The notes under the pieces were generated by a model. It did not search any database. It had not been told where the DNA came from and saw only the letters and a list, made by a program, of their open reading frames with translations. A DNA stretch of 5,929 nucleotides, taken from contig CALMAD010000264.1 of the NCBI GenBank assembly GCA_937859105.1, positions 1-5,929 on the forward strand. Reading direction: 5' to 3'. Within the stretch, counting starts at the first letter, position 1; each line of letters starts with the position of its first letter. The stretch is from an uncultured Propionibacteriaceae bacterium (GTDB taxonomy: Bacteria; Actinomycetota; Actinomycetes; Propionibacteriales; Propionibacteriaceae). The translations under genes and the position numbers were made by a program. This document shows positions 4,780 through 5,929 of this stretch, piece by piece.

Positions 4780-5886
4780 TCAGGCCTTGTCGGGGCGGGG
4801 TGCGGGGGCCGCGCCGATCCGCTCGACCAGGGCGTCGGTGAAGCCCGAGCAGGTGGCCGTGCCGCCCATGTCGCCGGTGGTGACGCCGCCCTCGACGGTG
4901 GCGGCCACCTGGTCTTCGATGAGGTGGGCCGCGGCGCGCATCGCCGGGTCGTCGTGCTTGCCGCCCAGCCACTCGAGCAGCATGGCGGTCGAGAGGATCA
5001 TGGCGATCGGGTTGGCCTTGTTCTGGCCGGCGATGTCGGGCGCGGAGCCGTGCGACGCCTGGGCCATCGCGCGCTCGTGCGACGCGTTGATCGACGGGCC
5101 GATGCCGAGCGAGCCCGCGAGCTCGCCGGTCATGTCGGACAGGATGTCGCCGAACATGTTCTCGGTCACGATCACGTCGAACTCGGGGGCCCGCCGCAGC
5201 AGGTGCACGGTCATCGCGTCGATGTGGTAGTCGTCGACGGCGACCTGCGGGAAGTCCCGGCCGACCTCGCGGCAGATATCCCGGAACATGCCGGTCGTGA
5301 GCTTGAGCACGTTGGCCTTGTGCACTGTCGTCAGCTTGTTCCGCCGCCGGGCGGCGAGCTCGAACGCCTCGCGGGCGATCCGTTCGCAGCCGCGCCGCGT
5401 GATGATGCCCATGCTGATGGCCACGTCGGGCGTCGGCATGAACTCGCCGGTGCCCCGGTAGGTCGAGCGGTCGGCGTAGAAGCCCTCGGTGTTCTCACGC
5501 ACGATGACCAGATCCATCCCCGGCTTCATCGGCTGCGTGCCCGGGAACGCCTTCGCCGGCCGGATGTTGGCGAAGAGGTCGAAGCGCTTGCGGATCGTGC
5601 CGGACGGGTTCAGCTCCGACCTGAACGGCTCGGGGTAGGACGCCGAGTCGTGCGGGCCGAGGACCCACCCGTCCAGACCCTCCAGGGCCGTCAGCGTGCT
5701 GGCCGGCGTCGACTCGTTGATGGATTCGATGGCGGAGAGGCCGAGCGGAAGCTCGGTCCACGCGATCGGGACGCCGCCCACCGCCGCGACGGCGGCGTCC
5801 GCGGCGCGCACCGACGCGGGCACGATTTCGGGCCCGATGCCGTCGCCCAGCAGGACGCCCAGGGAGTAGGGATGTGCACCGGTCAT
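4780..5886 (-). CDS. Isocitrate/isopropylmalate dehydrogenase-family protein, NAD type (beta-decarboxylating dehydrogenase)
   Basis: The 368-residue enzyme has the complete family signature: GDGIGPE (14-20); IRKRFDLFANIRP (98-110) with substrate arginines 99 and 109; VRENTEGFY (129-137) with Arg130 and catalytic Tyr137; catalytic Lys190 in VHKANVLK; metal-binding Asp223, Asp247 and Asp251 (ENMFGDILSD); and HGSAPDIAGQ (279-288). Asp284-Ile285 is the NAD-preferring pair, where NADP enzymes have Lys-Tyr. The family oxidises and decarboxylates a 2-hydroxy-3-carboxylic acid such as isopropylmalate, isocitrate, homoisocitrate, tartrate or D-malate, using a divalent metal. The substrate loop (LNPSG, 92-96) lacks the leucine of leucine-biosynthesis enzymes and the SxN of isocitrate enzymes, so I leave the substrate open. 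No other leu genes are nearby. The ATG at 5886 is chosen because GAGGAG lies seven bases upstream; a GTG at 5916 would add ten residues and overlaps the likely transcription start. It leads an operon with the lactonase. Confidence 0.9.
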   Translation of the reverse strand: MTGAHPYSLGVLLGDGIGPEIVPASVRAADAAVAAVGGVPIAWTELPLGLSAIESINESTPASTLTALEGLDGWVLGPHDSASYPEPFRSELNPSGTIRKRFDLFANIRPAKAFPGTQPMKPGMDLVIVRENTEGFYADRSTYRGTGEFMPTPDVAISMGIITRRGCERIAREAFELAARRRNKLTTVHKANVLKLTTGMFRDICREVGRDFPQVAVDDYHIDAMTVHLLRRAPEFDVIVTENMFGDILSDMTGELAGSLGIGPSINASHERAMAQASHGSAPDIAGQNKANPIAMILSTAMLLEWLGGKHDDPAMRAAAHLIEDQVAATVEGGVTTGDMGGTATCSGFTDALVERIGAAPAPRPDKA

Positions 5887-5893
5887 GATTCGT

Positions 5894-5899
5894 CTCCTC
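5894..5899 (-). promoter_or_regulatory. Ribosome binding site of the dehydrogenase gene
   Basis: GAGGAG on the minus strand lies seven bases before the ATG at 5886. It decides this start over the GTG at 5916, which has no comparable site inside the window. Confidence 0.75.
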
Positions 5900-5917
5900 G
5901 GCTGCGTCGATAGCACC

Positions 5918-5926
5918 GTTATAACA
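5918..5926 (-). promoter_or_regulatory. Predicted extended -10 promoter of the dehydrogenase-lactonase operon
   Basis: On the minus strand TGTTATAAC combines an upstream TG with TATAAC (5923-5918), five of six matches to TATAAT, giving an extended -10 element. Transcription would start near 5911, with a leader of about 25 bases containing GAGGAG. The core GTTATAAC is also a perfect 8-base palindrome, so a regulator could bind here. The -35 region is outside the window. Confidence 0.55.
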
Positions 5927-5929
5927 TGG

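Noticed and set aside
3625..4841. Overlapping plus-strand open frames across the lactonase gene
   Set aside because: They are antisense to a complete lactonase propeller and have biased Ser/Arg/Pro or Gly/Arg composition with no motifs.
4765..5913. Long plus-strand open frame (382 codons) opposite the dehydrogenase gene
   Set aside because: The minus strand carries every catalytic motif of the dehydrogenase; the plus-strand product is low-complexity Arg/Gly/Val/His-rich sequence typical of a codon shadow.
1..5929. tRNA, rRNA, riboswitch, CRISPR, insertion sequence or phage features
   Set aside because: Nearly all sequence is accounted for by protein genes and the gaps are short; no repeat arrays, terminal inverted repeats, transposase motifs or structured RNA patterns were seen by eye.

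Overview
The window is chromosomal-type DNA from a very GC-rich bacterium. The strong G/C bias at third codon positions in all six plausible genes, the GTG starts, the TANNNT-type -10 sequences just upstream of starts and the gene families all suggest an actinomycete (Actinomycetota). That assignment is inference; there is no rRNA or marker gene to fix it. The window is almost fully coding, has no gap above about 205 bases, and shows no RNA gene, mobile element, CRISPR array or convincing terminator.

Layout. (1) A TetR-family repressor gene runs off the left edge on the minus strand. It is divergent from an AEC-family membrane transporter gene on the plus strand. A perfect 20-base palindrome lies between them, inside what looks like the repressor's own promoter. 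(2) Next, on the plus strand, come a diacylglycerol-kinase-type lipid kinase, probably leaderless, and an unrecognised protein of about 208 residues whose likely GTG start overlaps the kinase stop. (3) An ogt-type O6-methylguanine-DNA methyltransferase follows, with its own short leader. (4) Two minus-strand genes fill the right half: an NAD-type isocitrate/isopropylmalate-family dehydrogenase with a clear promoter and ribosome binding site at the right edge, then, 4 bases downstream, a complete beta-propeller lactonase-family protein. The lactonase converges on ogt with 6 bases between stops.

How they fit together. The tetR/transporter pair looks like a small ligand-sensing export or uptake unit. 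The dehydrogenase/lactonase pair looks like a two-gene catabolic operon acting on a hydroxy-acid and possibly its lactone; the substrate cannot be read from the sequence. The kinase (lipid recycling) and Ogt (alkylation repair) are housekeeping functions, with the unknown protein possibly tied to the kinase. I see no convincing new defence, mobile or biosynthetic system. The most interesting items are the repressor operator architecture, the unknown gene coupled to the lipid kinase, and the atypical dehydrogenase paired with the lactonase.
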